Below, piece after piece: positions 35,708 through 44,225 of a DNA stretch of 64,000 nt. The position numbers were made by a program, and so were the translations under genes. Below the pieces are notes generated by a model that was not told the DNA's origin, searched no databases, and saw only the letters and a list, made by a program, of their open reading frames with translations. The stretch comes from CAWKOH01 sp963851245. Lineage in GTDB: Bacteria; Actinomycetota; Acidimicrobiia; Acidimicrobiales; Palsa-688. Positions within the stretch are counted from its first letter, which is position 1, and each line of letters starts with the position of its first letter. The stretch lies in NCBI GenBank assembly GCA_963851245.1, contig CAWKOH010000012.1, positions 62,001-126,000 on the forward strand. Reading direction: 5' to 3'.

Positions 35708-36532
35708 ATGTCCGAATCGAGAGGGCTCATGGTTGTGGGTGGGGGCAAGATGGGCGATGCCCTCGTCGGCGGTCTGATCAGTACCGGATGGGCGCCGCCT
35801 GAGGGGATCGTGGTCGTTGAGCAGGACGAGGCCCGGCGAGATGAGCTCGCCCGCCGGCATCACGCCGTGACCATCGTCGGCCGGGTCGCCGATGCACCGC
35901 AGTCAGTTGACCTCGAGGGGGCGGTCATAGCGGTGAAGCCGGGGGACGTCGAAGCGGCGTGTCGAGCGATTTCGACCGGCGGGATCCGCCGGGCGCTTTC
36001 AATCGCGGCTGGTGTCACGATCGCGTCGCTAGAGAGCTGGTTGGGGTCGATGGCGGTGGTGCGAGCGATGCCGAACACACCCGCCCTGGTGGGCGCCGGC
36101 GTCGCCGCCATCTCGCCGGGGTCGACCGCAGGACCCGACGACCTGGAGTGGGCCCGTGGCGTTCTCGAGGCGGTGGGCACCGTGGTCCAACTACCTGAGA
36201 CCGCCCTGGATGCGGTGACCGGATTGTCGGGCTCGGGCCCCGCGTACGTGTTTCTCGTGGCAGAAGCGCTCATAGACGCGGGCGTGCTGGTCGGCCTGGC
36301 CCGTCCTGTCGCCCGGGAGCTGGCGGTAGCGACTCTCCTGGGGTCGGCGCGCCTGTTGGCCGAGACGGGGGAGGAGCCGTCGGCGCTCCGGGCCGCGGTC
36401 ACCTCGCCGGCGGGGACGACCGCGGCCGGATTGCAAGCCCTCGAAGCCGCCGGGGTCCGCAATGCCCTGCTCGATGCCGTGACGGCCGCCACCGAGCGCT
36501 CCCGTCAGTTGGGCCGAGCCGGCGCCGGCTGA
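35708..36532 (+). CDS. proC: pyrroline-5-carboxylate reductase
   Basis: 274 residues. LMVVGGGKMGDALVGGLIST is the NADPH loop; AIAVKPGDVEAACR and VVRAMPNTPALVGAG follow. The C-terminal dimer domain carries VTGLSGSGPAYVFLVAEALI, DAGVLVGLARPVARELA and AVTSPAGTTAAGLQALEAAG, all family hallmarks. It performs the last step of proline synthesis in the cytosol. Start ATG 35708, 11 bases after the previous stop. Confidence 0.95.
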   Translation: MSESRGLMVVGGGKMGDALVGGLISTGWAPPEGIVVVEQDEARRDELARRHHAVTIVGRVADAPQSVDLEGAVIAVKPGDVEAACRAISTGGIRRALSIAAGVTIASLESWLGSMAVVRAMPNTPALVGAGVAAISPGSTAGPDDLEWARGVLEAVGTVVQLPETALDAVTGLSGSGPAYVFLVAEALIDAGVLVGLARPVARELAVATLLGSARLLAETGEEPSALRAAVTSPAGTTAAGLQALEAAGVRNALLDAVTAATERSRQLGRAGAG

Positions 36533-36634
36533 GGCTCCGCACGGCCGGCCCCCCACACCCTGCACCGCCGGCGCCCTCCGCCGCCGCCGGGCGTCCGGCC
36601 TCGGCGCCCGACTCCGCCACCCCCTTCCCTTGGC

Positions 36635-36710
36635 CCGCCGCCAGCCGGCCCTGCCGCCGCCAGCCGGCCCTGCCGCCGCCAGCCGGCCCTGCCGCCGCCA
36701 GCCGGCCCTG
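36635..36710 (+). repeat. 19-base tandem repeat (four copies)
   Basis: The core ccagccggccctg begins at 36641, 36660, 36679 and 36698, a period of exactly 19 bases (about 4 copies). It lies in the 269-base gap between proC and the small HTH gene, which shows nothing else of note. It could be a variable-number repeat. Confidence 0.7.
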
Positions 36711-36801
36711 ACGCCACCCTCCGCCCCGCCGGCCCACGCAATCGCCGAACCCCACTTTGCTCACGACTCACATTGGCGTACGCTCGTGAGCGCGGAGAAG
36801 G

Positions 36802-37008
36802 GTGGTGCAACGCGTGCAACCAGACGAATCGAGGTCCGGGTTTGTGACCGTAGCTGAGGTCGCAGCCCAACTGCGGGTTTCCAACATGACCGTGTACAGG
36901 TTGGTGCAATCAGGTCAGCTGCCGGCGGTCCGGGTCGGCCGGTCGTACCGGATTCTTGCCGAAGACGTCGATCGGTTCCTGGCCAACCAGTACTACCGCG
37001 CTGGTTGA
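36802..37008 (+). CDS. small helix-turn-helix (excisionase/BldC-like) DNA-binding protein
   Basis: 68 residues. The MerR-like HTH reads FVTVAEVAAQLRVSNMTVYR, LVQSGQLPAVRVGRSYRI and LAEDVDRFLANQYY. The size and layout are those of BldC and excisionase-type proteins. GCGGAGAAGG lies just before the double GTG. Its role is transcriptional regulation or DNA bending; the target is unknown. Its last codons overlap the next gene's frame. Confidence 0.8.
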   Translation: MVQRVQPDESRSGFVTVAEVAAQLRVSNMTVYRLVQSGQLPAVRVGRSYRILAEDVDRFLANQYYRAG

Positions 37009-37825
37009 GCACACTCGGGGGCCGATCTCCTTCCTGAGCGACTACGGGCTGACTGACGAGTTCGTCGGCGTGGTCCACCGGGTCATCAACGGAATGGCCC
37101 CAGACACTCCGATCGCCGACATCACCCATCAGATCCCGCCGCACGACGTCCGGGCCGGAGCGCTGGCGCTCTGGCGCAGCGCCCCCTGGCTGGCGCCCGG
37201 GGTAATCCTGGCCGTCGTCGATCCGGGAGTCGGAACCAGGCGCCGCCCGGTCGCTGTCGCCACCGGAGCGGGCGCCGTTCTGGTTGGCCCTGACAACGGG
37301 CTGCTCCTCCCCGCTGCCCTCCGCCTCGGTCCTATCACCGTCGCGGTGGAGCTCGAGAAGATCGACGCCCCCGACCACGGGTCCACCTTCGACGGTCGGG
37401 ACCTGTTCGGGCCGGCCGCCGCCCGCCTCGCCAACGGAGTCGACGTTTTGAGCCTCGGCGCCGAGATCGAGCCCGCCGGCCTCCGCGGCGATCCGGTGCC
37501 CCAGGCCGAGCAGGAGTCCGGCGGTGTCGTGCGGACGGAGGTGCTTTGGGTGGACCGATTCGGCAACGCCCAACTGAACGTTCGACCCGCCGATGTCAGC
37601 CACCTCGGCCAGGTCGTCGATGTCCGCACCCGCAAACGAAAGTGGCGGGCCCGCCAGGTGGGTGCCTATGGGGACCTGCGTGAACGCCGCCCGGGAAAGC
37701 CGGCGGAGGTGGGCCTCGTTCACGACTCGTACGGGTTCTTGTCGATCAGTCTCAACCGGGAATCGGCCGCCGCCTTCACCGGCATCCGGACGGGCCAAAC
37801 CGTCTGGCTGACACCGAGGGAATAG
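36956..37825 (+). CDS. SAM hydroxide adenosyltransferase (DUF62 family)
   Basis: Family of SAM-dependent chlorinase/fluorinase-like enzymes, which mostly turn SAM plus water into adenosine and methionine. ISFLSDYGLTDEFVGVVHRV, the binding block ILAVVDPGVGTRRRPVAVAT, GPDNGLLLPAALRL and DRFGNAQLN are the family core. No ATG or GTG starts cleanly: TTG at 36956 overlaps the HTH gene; CTG at 37001 is the other choice. The homologous region begins near 37017. The start is therefore uncertain. Confidence 0.85.
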   Translation: MPKTSIGSWPTSTTALVEHTRGPISFLSDYGLTDEFVGVVHRVINGMAPDTPIADITHQIPPHDVRAGALALWRSAPWLAPGVILAVVDPGVGTRRRPVAVATGAGAVLVGPDNGLLLPAALRLGPITVAVELEKIDAPDHGSTFDGRDLFGPAAARLANGVDVLSLGAEIEPAGLRGDPVPQAEQESGGVVRTEVLWVDRFGNAQLNVRPADVSHLGQVVDVRTRKRKWRARQVGAYGDLRERRPGKPAEVGLVHDSYGFLSISLNRESAAAFTGIRTGQTVWLTPRE

Positions 37826-37851
37826 AGGCGGTCCGCAGGTACCATCGCTGC

Positions 37852-38523
37852 ATGGCATCCGTTCGCCGGATCCCTGAGGCGACGGTTGCCCGCTTGCCCT
37901 TGTATTTGCGGGTTCTTGGCGAAGCCGCCAGCGAGCGTATGACCACGCTGTCCTCGGAGGCCCTGGCCGCCCGGGCCGGCGTGAATGCCGCTCAGGTGCG
38001 AAAGGACCTGTCCTTCCTCGGGTCCTATGGCACCAGGGGCGTCGGGTACGACGTCGACTACCTGGTGCGCCAGATCAACCGCCAGCTAGGACTCGATGAC
38101 GATCGCCGGGTGGCCATCATCGGAGCCGGCAACCTGGGCCAGGCGCTGGCCAGCTACGCCGGCTTCCGGGCCCGGGGCTTCCAGGTGGTCGCCGCCTTCG
38201 ATGCCGATCCGGGCAAGGTCGGGTCGGCGTTGGGGCCGACCACGGTGTCCCCCGTTTCCGATATGCCTGCTGCCCTCCGGGAAAAGGAGGTCGAGATCGC
38301 GATGATCACGACCCCGGCCTCGGCCGCCCAGGGTGTGGCGGACGCCGTGGTCGAAGCCGGGGTGGGGTCGATCCTCAACTTCGCCCCCACGACCGTGACG
38401 GTCCCGAAGGGCGTGGCCCTGCGTCAGGTCGATCTCGGTATAGAGCTACAGATCTTGAGCTTCTACCATCATCAGGTAGGAGCTGAGGCACACGGCCCGG
38501 GGTTGAGCAATGCCCGTCGATGA
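37852..38523 (+). CDS. rex: redox-sensing transcriptional repressor Rex
   Basis: 223 residues. The winged-helix domain has RRIPEATVARLPLYLRVLGE and ALAARAGVNAAQVRKDLSFL, with SYGTRGVGYDV following. The Rossmann domain has VAIIGAGNLGQALASYAGF. Rex senses the NADH/NAD+ ratio and represses respiratory and haem genes. It starts an operon with siroheme/haem genes, a common actinobacterial arrangement. It may also act on nuo, 10 kb downstream, but I found no clear Rex box. Confidence 0.95.
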   Translation: MASVRRIPEATVARLPLYLRVLGEAASERMTTLSSEALAARAGVNAAQVRKDLSFLGSYGTRGVGYDVDYLVRQINRQLGLDDDRRVAIIGAGNLGQALASYAGFRARGFQVVAAFDADPGKVGSALGPTTVSPVSDMPAALREKEVEIAMITTPASAAQGVADAVVEAGVGSILNFAPTTVTVPKGVALRQVDLGIELQILSFYHHQVGAEAHGPGLSNARR

Positions 38524-39130
38524 CGTTCTATATCCCGCCAGCCTGGTGGTGGCAGGCAAGCGGTGTGTGGTTGTGGGAGGCGGATCTGTCGCGGCCCGAA
38601 AGACACGCTCTCTCGTGGACGCCGGGGCTGACGTACTGGTGATCGCCCCCGAGATCAACGAGGAGATCAAGGCTCTGCCCGTGAAAGTGGCCGAACGGCC
38701 CTACCGGCGCGGTGATCTTTCGGCAGCATGGTTGGCACTGGCCGCCACTGACGATGCGGCCGTGAACAGGCAGGTTTTTGCCGATGGCCAGAGGGCGCGA
38801 GTGTGGGTGAACGTGGCTGATGATCCCGACGCGTGCTCATTTACCCTCCCGGCTGTGATGCGCCGGGGGCCCGTGACAGTCGCCGTGTCCACCTCGGGTT
38901 ACAGCCCGGCGCTGGCGGCCTGGATTCGTGAGCGCATCGCGGCCGACCTCGGGCCCGAGGTAGCCCTTCTGGCCGAGCTTCTGTCCGAGGCGCGTGACGC
39001 CCTGAAGGCGTCCGGCCGTTCTACTGAGGATGTCGACTGGCGGAGAGCGCTGGATTCGGACATGCTCGATCTCATCCGAACGGGCCAGACGGCCCAGGCA
39101 AGGGAGCGCCTTCAGGCGTGTCTGTCGTAG
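38510..39130 (+). CDS. precorrin-2 dehydrogenase/sirohydrochlorin ferrochelatase
   Basis: 206 residues, Met8p/CysG N-terminal-like. YPASLVVAGKRCVVVGGGSV is the NAD loop, followed by AARKTRSLVDAGADVLVIAP. WVNVADDPDACSFTLPAVMR and VAVSTSGYSPALAAWIRERI are family motifs. It oxidises precorrin-2 and inserts iron for siroheme. It overlaps rex by 14 bases and hemA by 13, so it is tightly packed. Confidence 0.9.
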   Translation: MPVDDVLYPASLVVAGKRCVVVGGGSVAARKTRSLVDAGADVLVIAPEINEEIKALPVKVAERPYRRGDLSAAWLALAATDDAAVNRQVFADGQRARVWVNVADDPDACSFTLPAVMRRGPVTVAVSTSGYSPALAAWIRERIAADLGPEVALLAELLSEARDALKASGRSTEDVDWRRALDSDMLDLIRTGQTAQARERLQACLS

Positions 39131-40380
39131 TCATAGGTCTCAACCACCGCACGGTTCCGTTGCCGGTCCTCGAATCGATGACGGTGTCGTCGGCGCGCCT
39201 GCCCAAGGCGTTGCACGAGCTGGATAGCTACCAGCACCTGAGCGAGGTCGTGGTGGTGTCGACCTGCTTGCGCACCGAGGTGTACGCGGTGGCGCACCGC
39301 TACCACGGTGCCGTCAGCGACGTTCGCAACTTCTTGGCCGCCTGGAGCGGACACCCGCCAGAGACCTTTGCCGGCGACCTCTACGACTATTTCGACGAGG
39401 CCGCGGTGGCGCATCTGTTCCGGGTGGCGTCCGGGTTGGATTCGACGGTGCTGGGCGAGGGCGAGGTCCTGGGCCAGGTCGGCGACGCCTGGGAGGCGGC
39501 CCGTGATGAGGGCACCGCCGGGCCCGTTCTTTCTATCCTGTTCCGCCACGCCATCGAGGCGGGCAAGCGGGTCCGCTCGGAAACCCTTATCGCCCGTGGG
39601 ACCACGTCGCTGTCGCAGGCCGCCGTGGCGCTGGCAGGGGCGCAGATCGGGTCCCTGGCCGGCCGGACCACCCTCGTGATCGGCGCTGGTGAGATGGGTG
39701 AGGCCATGGCGCAGGCGCTGGCGGGCGGGCTCGAGGCCGGGCCGCTGCTGGTCGCCAACCGCACGTGGAGCAAGGCGACCGAGCTGGCGGCGCGCTGCGG
39801 CGGCCGGGCGATCGAATGGAGCGGGCTGCCGGCGGGGTTGATCCAGGCTGACGTGGTGCTTGCTTCCACCGGCTCACCCGACACCCTGCTCGAGGCGGCC
39901 GACGTGGAAGGCGTCATGGCGGCCCGGGGCGGCCGGCCCCTGCTGATCGTGGACATCGCTGTCCCCCGGGACGTTGACCCGGCTGTCGCCGATATGCCCG
40001 GCGTGACCCTCCTCGACATGGACGACCTGTCGGCGTTCGCGGCGCGAACCCTGGACTGCCGCCGCCAGGAGGTCCCCAAGGCGGAGAAGATTGTGGCCGA
40101 CGAGGTGGAGCGGTACATGGGCCGCTCGGCCGAGCGCCACGTGGCCCCGCTGGTCGCCGCCCTGCACGAGCGTGGTGAGGAGATCCGGAGGGCCGAGCTC
40201 GAACGCTTTGCCCGCCGGCTCAGCGGCCTGGATCCCGCTCAGGCCCAGGCGGTGGAGGCGCTGAGCAGGGGTATCGTGGCCAAGCTGCTGCACGACCCGA
40301 CCGTGAACGTCAAGGCCGGGGTCGGCTCGCCGGCGGGCGAGCAGCTCGCTCAAGCGCTGCGACAACTGTTCGACCTTTAG
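39118..40380 (+). CDS. hemA: glutamyl-tRNA reductase
   Basis: 420 residues. VVVSTCLRTEVYAVAHRYH holds the catalytic Cys50. DSTVLGEGEVLGQV and IGAGEMGEAMAQALAGG (NADPH domain) follow, with an ADVVLASTGSP-like block and a C-terminal helical dimer domain ending RQLFDL. It reduces glutamyl-tRNA to glutamate semialdehyde, the first step of the C5 tetrapyrrole route. GTG start overlaps the previous gene's stop. Confidence 0.95.
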   Translation: MSVVVIGLNHRTVPLPVLESMTVSSARLPKALHELDSYQHLSEVVVVSTCLRTEVYAVAHRYHGAVSDVRNFLAAWSGHPPETFAGDLYDYFDEAAVAHLFRVASGLDSTVLGEGEVLGQVGDAWEAARDEGTAGPVLSILFRHAIEAGKRVRSETLIARGTTSLSQAAVALAGAQIGSLAGRTTLVIGAGEMGEAMAQALAGGLEAGPLLVANRTWSKATELAARCGGRAIEWSGLPAGLIQADVVLASTGSPDTLLEAADVEGVMAARGGRPLLIVDIAVPRDVDPAVADMPGVTLLDMDDLSAFAARTLDCRRQEVPKAEKIVADEVERYMGRSAERHVAPLVAALHERGEEIRRAELERFARRLSGLDPAQAQAVEALSRGIVAKLLHDPTVNVKAGVGSPAGEQLAQALRQLFDL

Positions 40381-40384
40381 GGCT

Positions 40385-41316
40385 TTGCTAAAGCTGGCCA
40401 CCCGGGGCAGTGCCCTGGCCCGGTGGCAGGCGGAGGAGGTGGCCCGGCTGCTGCGAGAGGCAAACGCAGGCGAAGACGTATCACTGGTCGTGGTGGAGAC
40501 GACCGGAGACCGTCGCCAGGACGTCCCGGTGTGGGAAATGGGCGGCCAGGGGGTGTTCGTGAAGGAGGTCCAGGCGGCGGTGCTGGAGGGCCGAGCCGAC
40601 GCCGCCGTGCACTCGGCGAAGGACCTGCCCTCCCTGCCGGCGCCGGGACTGGTGCTGGTTGCCATCCCCACCCGAGCCGATCCCCGCGATGCTCTGGTCG
40701 GATCAACTCTGGCCGGGCTGGGCCCGGGGCGCGCGTGGCGACCGGATCAGTGAGACGGAGAGCGCAACTCGCATGGGCGCGGCCCGACCTGACTTTCGTG
40801 GGCTTGCGCGGAAATATCGCCACGCGGTTGGAGCGGGTGCCAGCCCAGGGGGCTGTGGTCGTGGCCATGGCGGCCCTCGAACGGCTGGGGTTGGCGGACC
40901 GGGCTACCGAAGTGCTCGACGCGTCAGTCATGCTTCCCCAGGTGGGCCAAGGGGCGATCGCGGTTGAGTGTCGAGCCGGGGATCGAGTCACGATCGAGGC
41001 GCTGGCCGCGATCGACGACGCTGATACCCGTCTGTGCGTGGAGACCGAGCGGGCCTTCCTGGCTCGGCTCGGCGGGGGCTGTGATCTCCCCGTCGGAGCC
41101 AACGCCCGCGCCCTGCCGTCGGGCATCGAAGTGCAGGGCTTGCTGGCATCGCTCGACGGCCGGGTGGTGCTGCGCGGGGCGAGCACGGGCTCATCGACGT
41201 CGATCGGGGCCGACCTGGCCGAGAGCCTGCTGGCGTCGGGCGGGTCCGACCTGTTGGCGGACGGGTTCGCCGGGGGGCCGGCGGAGGCAGCCGGCGTTGA
41301 GGCAGAGATGGGATGA
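40385..41316 (+). CDS. hemC: hydroxymethylbilane synthase, one frameshift
   Basis: Porphobilinogen deaminase, making hydroxymethylbilane. KLATRGSALARWQAEEVARL, PVWEMGGQGVFVKEVQAAVL, VHSAKDLPSLPAPGL and RVATGSVRRRAQL (lost in the first frame) are family motifs. LGGGCDLPVGANARALP holds the cysteine that carries the dipyrromethane cofactor. The frame breaks at a G4 run near 40730, where five Gs would restore LGPGARVATGS. So it is one complete gene with a likely homopolymer error. Start TTG 40385, 4 bases after hemA. The stop overlaps a mini-ORF. Confidence 0.9.
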
Positions 41317-41386
41317 CGATCTATCGGCTCGGGGCCGGTGTCGAGGCAGAGACGGGATGACCGTCTACCTGGTCGGGGCGGGCCCC
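41299..41386 (+). repeat. 44-base tandem duplication at the hemC/cobA junction
   Basis: gaggcagagatgggatgac (from 41299) recurs as gaggcagagacgggatgac (from 41343), 44 bases apart, and the following bases match imperfectly. The first copy contains ATG 41313, opening a 15-codon ORF that ends TGA 41358-41360. That TGA overlaps the cobA ATG 41357. The hemC stop overlaps the first ATG too, so three genes are chained by ATGA. Confidence 0.75.
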
Positions 41387-42817
41387 GGCGACCCGGGGTT
41401 GCTTACCGTTCGCGGCGCGGAGGTTCTGAGGGGATCCGACGTCGTGGTTCACGACCGACTCGCCGATGCCAGCCTGCTGGACCTGGCCCCCGCCTCGGCC
41501 CGGCGGATCGACGTGGGGAAGGCGCCGGGTGGCCCGGTGAGGCAGGACGAGATCAACGACCTGCTCGTCGCCGAAGCCCGAGCCGGCCATCAGGTGGTGC
41601 GCCTGAAGGGCGGGGATCCCTTTGTGTTCGGTCGAGGCGGCGAGGAAGCACAGGCGTTGCAGGCGGCTGGAGTCCCGTTCGAGGTGGTGCCGGGCATCAC
41701 CTCGGCCGTCGCCGTTCCCGCTTACGCCGGCGTACCTGTGACACACCGGGGTCTGGCGACGTCGTTCACTGTTGTTACCGGCCATAGTCGCCACGCCATC
41801 GACCGGGAGACGGACTGGGAGGCTCTGGCCCGGGCTGGGGGGACGATCGTGGTCCTGATGGGGGTGGCTCACCGGGACGCCATAGCAGCGCGTTTGATTG
41901 CCGGCGGGCTGCCGGCAGACACCCCGGTGCTGGGGGTGCACTGGGGGACCCGGCCCGAGCAGCGATCGGTGCGGGTGCGCTTGCACGAGTTGGCGGCCAC
42001 GCCGCTCGAACCGCCCGTGACCATGGTGATCGGCGCCGTGGCCGGACTGGACCTGTCTTGGTACGAGGCTCGACCCTTGTTCGGCCGGCGAGTGGTGGTG
42101 ACCCGGGCCCGGACGCAAGCCTCGGTGCTCTCCGAACGGCTGAGAGAGCTGGGTGCCCGGCCCATCGAGGTACCGACCATCGAGATCGCACCGGCGGCGG
42201 ACGGAGGAGCCGCCTTGCAGCTGGCGGCCGCCGGCCTGGCCGAGGGTCGCTATCAGTGGGTGGTGTTCACTTCCTCGAATGCCGTCGAGGCTCTCATGGA
42301 GCTGGTACCCGACTCCCGTTCCTTCGGATCGACGTCAATCGCGGCGGTGGGCCCCGCCACCGCGTCCGCCCTGGAGCGATACCGGCTGATCCCGGATCTG
42401 GTGCCGGATCGGCAGCTGGCCGAGGGCCTGGTGGAGGCCTTCCCGGACCCGCCGGCCCAGGATGCTGCGGTTCTGTTTCCGCGTGCGGCTGGGGGCAGGG
42501 AGGTCCTGGTGGACGGCCTGGTGGAAGCTGGTTGGCAGGTCGACCTGGTGGAGGCGTACCGCACGGTGCCGGCCCGGCCGGCAGCCGAGACCATCACAGC
42601 TGTGGCTGATGCGGACGCCGCTTGCTTCACCGCCTCCTCCACCGTGGCCGGCTTCCTGTCTTCCTTCGGGCCGGCGGCGGTGCCGCCCGTCGTGGTCTGT
42701 ATCGGTCCTGTCACCGCGGCCACGGCCCGGGACGCGGGCATAGAGGTGGCGGCGGTGGCCGGCGAGCACACCATCGACGGCTTGATCTCGGCGCTGGTCG
42801 CGGTGCTCGGGGGGTAG
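41357..42817 (+). CDS. cobA-hemD: uroporphyrinogen-III C-methyltransferase/synthase fusion
   Basis: About 486 residues with two domains. Residues 1-240: CobA methyltransferase (TVYLVGAGPGDPGLLTVRGA, VVRLKGGDPFVFGRGGEEAQ, PFEVVPGITSAVAVPAYAG). Residues 250-486: HemD synthase (RPLFGRRVVVTRARTQASVL, WVVFTSSNAVEALME, AVGPATASALERYRL). The fused protein closes and methylates uroporphyrinogen III for haem and siroheme. Such fusions are common in actinobacteria. ATG 41357 is chosen as it matches family starts. Confidence 0.95.
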   Translation: MTVYLVGAGPGDPGLLTVRGAEVLRGSDVVVHDRLADASLLDLAPASARRIDVGKAPGGPVRQDEINDLLVAEARAGHQVVRLKGGDPFVFGRGGEEAQALQAAGVPFEVVPGITSAVAVPAYAGVPVTHRGLATSFTVVTGHSRHAIDRETDWEALARAGGTIVVLMGVAHRDAIAARLIAGGLPADTPVLGVHWGTRPEQRSVRVRLHELAATPLEPPVTMVIGAVAGLDLSWYEARPLFGRRVVVTRARTQASVLSERLRELGARPIEVPTIEIAPAADGGAALQLAAAGLAEGRYQWVVFTSSNAVEALMELVPDSRSFGSTSIAAVGPATASALERYRLIPDLVPDRQLAEGLVEAFPDPPAQDAAVLFPRAAGGREVLVDGLVEAGWQVDLVEAYRTVPARPAAETITAVADADAACFTASSTVAGFLSSFGPAAVPPVVVCIGPVTAATARDAGIEVAAVAGEHTIDGLISALVAVLGG

Positions 42818-42883
42818 GGCCGGCTCGGGATGACGGCCGGGGGCCGCGCCGGCCGGCCAGCCACCTCCGGCTTGTGCGCAGTA

Positions 42884-42903
42884 GTTAACTATATTTGGTT
42901 AAC
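42884..42903. promoter_or_regulatory. paired GTTAAC motif
   Basis: GTTAAC at 42884-42889 and 42898-42903, separated by tatatttg, in an AT-rich island between convergent genes. A weak hairpin follows (AGTGA 42918-42922, TCACT 42926-42930, then atttt). Could be a protein site or a weak terminator region. Confidence 0.3.
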
Positions 42904-42953
42904 TGGTGAGCAGAATCAGTGAGTTTCACTATTTTGCGATGTCCCTCGATCTG

Positions 42954-43406
42954 TCAACCCGCCGGCCGCAGTACGAAGACCGGGTGCCGGGGGGCGATGG
43001 CAGCCAGCTCCTGATCGGTGGAGTCCGGGCCAACCCCGTCGAAGAAGACCCCGACCTCGGCCTTCCAGCGCCGCAGGTACTCCCGGAGGACACTGGCCTT
43101 CTGGTCGTCGGCCAGCTCGGAGGCGGTGAACCGGTCGCGGTGCGATCCGAGCAGAAGGGTCAGCCGGCCGGAGTCGGCGCGCACGTTGCGCACCCACTCC
43201 GTCTCGCCCCTGGGTGCCACCAGGTACTGCTCGCCCTCGAAGGCGAGGAGGTTGACGGGGTTGCGCCGGGGTTGGCCACTCTTGCGGCCTTTGACCTCGA
43301 GGACTCGGGACCCGTGGACGCTCAGGCCCAGGCGGGTGAGACCGGCAACGGTCTGGTTGAAGACGTGGGTGGTGAACCAGCCCGGCTTCTTGTAGTGGGT
43401 ATCCAT
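42954..43406 (-). CDS. deazaflavin-dependent nitroreductase family protein
   Basis: About 150 residues, split beta-barrel (Ddn-like) fold. FTTHVFNQTVAGLTRLGLSV, VHGSRVLEVKGRKSGQPRRN and PVNLLAFEGEQYLVAPRGET, then NVRADSGRLTLLLG and LREYLRRWKAEVGVFFDG. In mycobacteria these use coenzyme F420H2 to reduce nitro compounds or quinones. ATG at 43406 matches family starts. Divergent from the TetR gene, which probably controls it. Confidence 0.85.
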   Translation of the reverse strand: MDTHYKKPGWFTTHVFNQTVAGLTRLGLSVHGSRVLEVKGRKSGQPRRNPVNLLAFEGEQYLVAPRGETEWVRNVRADSGRLTLLLGSHRDRFTASELADDQKASVLREYLRRWKAEVGVFFDGVGPDSTDQELAAIAPRHPVFVLRPAG

Positions 43407-43455
43407 CTCATAATCTCCAGCTTGTCGGCGAATAGTGATCACTGATCCTAGTCAA

Positions 43456-43485
43456 GAACAATGTTCACGTCAAGGGACAGTGTTC
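43456..43485. promoter_or_regulatory. tandem TetR operator candidates
   Basis: GAACAATGTTC (43456-43466, an inverted repeat with a 3-base centre) and GGACAGTGTTC (43475-43485) are 19 bases apart, in the 102-base gap between the divergent nitroreductase and TetR genes. This is a typical TetR-type operator pair. Confidence 0.55.
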
Positions 43486-43508
43486 AACAATTCGGTTAAG
43501 CTGTAGCT

Positions 43509-44201
43509 GTGACCGCTTCGCAGACCGCCCGGGCCCGGGTGCGGGCCGAGCTGACCAGGGAGATCATCGCTGCCGCCCAGGCAGAGCTGGCTTCCGAAGG
43601 AGCCGCGGGCCTGTCCCTGCGAGCCGTGGCCCGCCGGCTGGGGATGGTTCCCTCTGCCCTCTACCGCTATTTCCCGAACCGAGATGGGTTACTGACGGCC
43701 CTCATCATCGACGCCTATCGGGCCGTCGGGGCCGCCGCGGCGGGCGCGGATACATCGTCGGGTCCGGATCCGGCCCACCGCTGGCGCGCGGTGACTTCCG
43801 CGGTCCGCACATGGGCCGGCGATCATCCCCATCAGTGGGCGCTCGTCTACGGCTCGCCGGTCCCCGGGTACCAGGCGCCGCAGGAGACGGTGGAGGCGGC
43901 CCTGGTCATCACCGGGGTTGTCGCCGGGATCTTCGCCGATGCGGTCCCAGCCGGAGCAGCCCCGCCCGCCGGTCTCGCGGCAGCCCCCGAAGGTCTGGCT
44001 GCCGTGGTGGCTCCGATGCAGGCGGACCTGCTGCCGGGCCGGCCGGCGGAGGTGGTGGCGGCGGTGTTCATGGCATGGACGCAGCTGATCGGAATGGTGA
44101 GCCTCGAACTCTTCGGCCACTACGAGGGAGCCACGACGGACTTCGACCGAGTGTTCGACTACTGCATGAACGCCACCGGCCATCACGCCGGGCTGGCCTA
44201 G
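43509..44201 (+). CDS. TetR/AcrR family regulator
   Basis: 230 residues. The HTH reads LTREIIAAAQAELASEGAAG, LSLRAVARRLGMVPSALYRY and FPNRDGLLTALI. The C-terminal domain (WALVYGSPVPGYQAPQETVE) looks like the TetR_C_33/WHG class. It binds a ligand to relieve repression. It is divergent from the nitroreductase gene, with operator-like repeats between, so I infer local control. Confidence 0.9.
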   Translation: MTASQTARARVRAELTREIIAAAQAELASEGAAGLSLRAVARRLGMVPSALYRYFPNRDGLLTALIIDAYRAVGAAAAGADTSSGPDPAHRWRAVTSAVRTWAGDHPHQWALVYGSPVPGYQAPQETVEAALVITGVVAGIFADAVPAGAAPPAGLAAAPEGLAAVVAPMQADLLPGRPAEVVAAVFMAWTQLIGMVSLELFGHYEGATTDFDRVFDYCMNATGHHAGLA

Positions 44202-44225
44202 ACCATCCCCGGTAGCGTGGGGACC

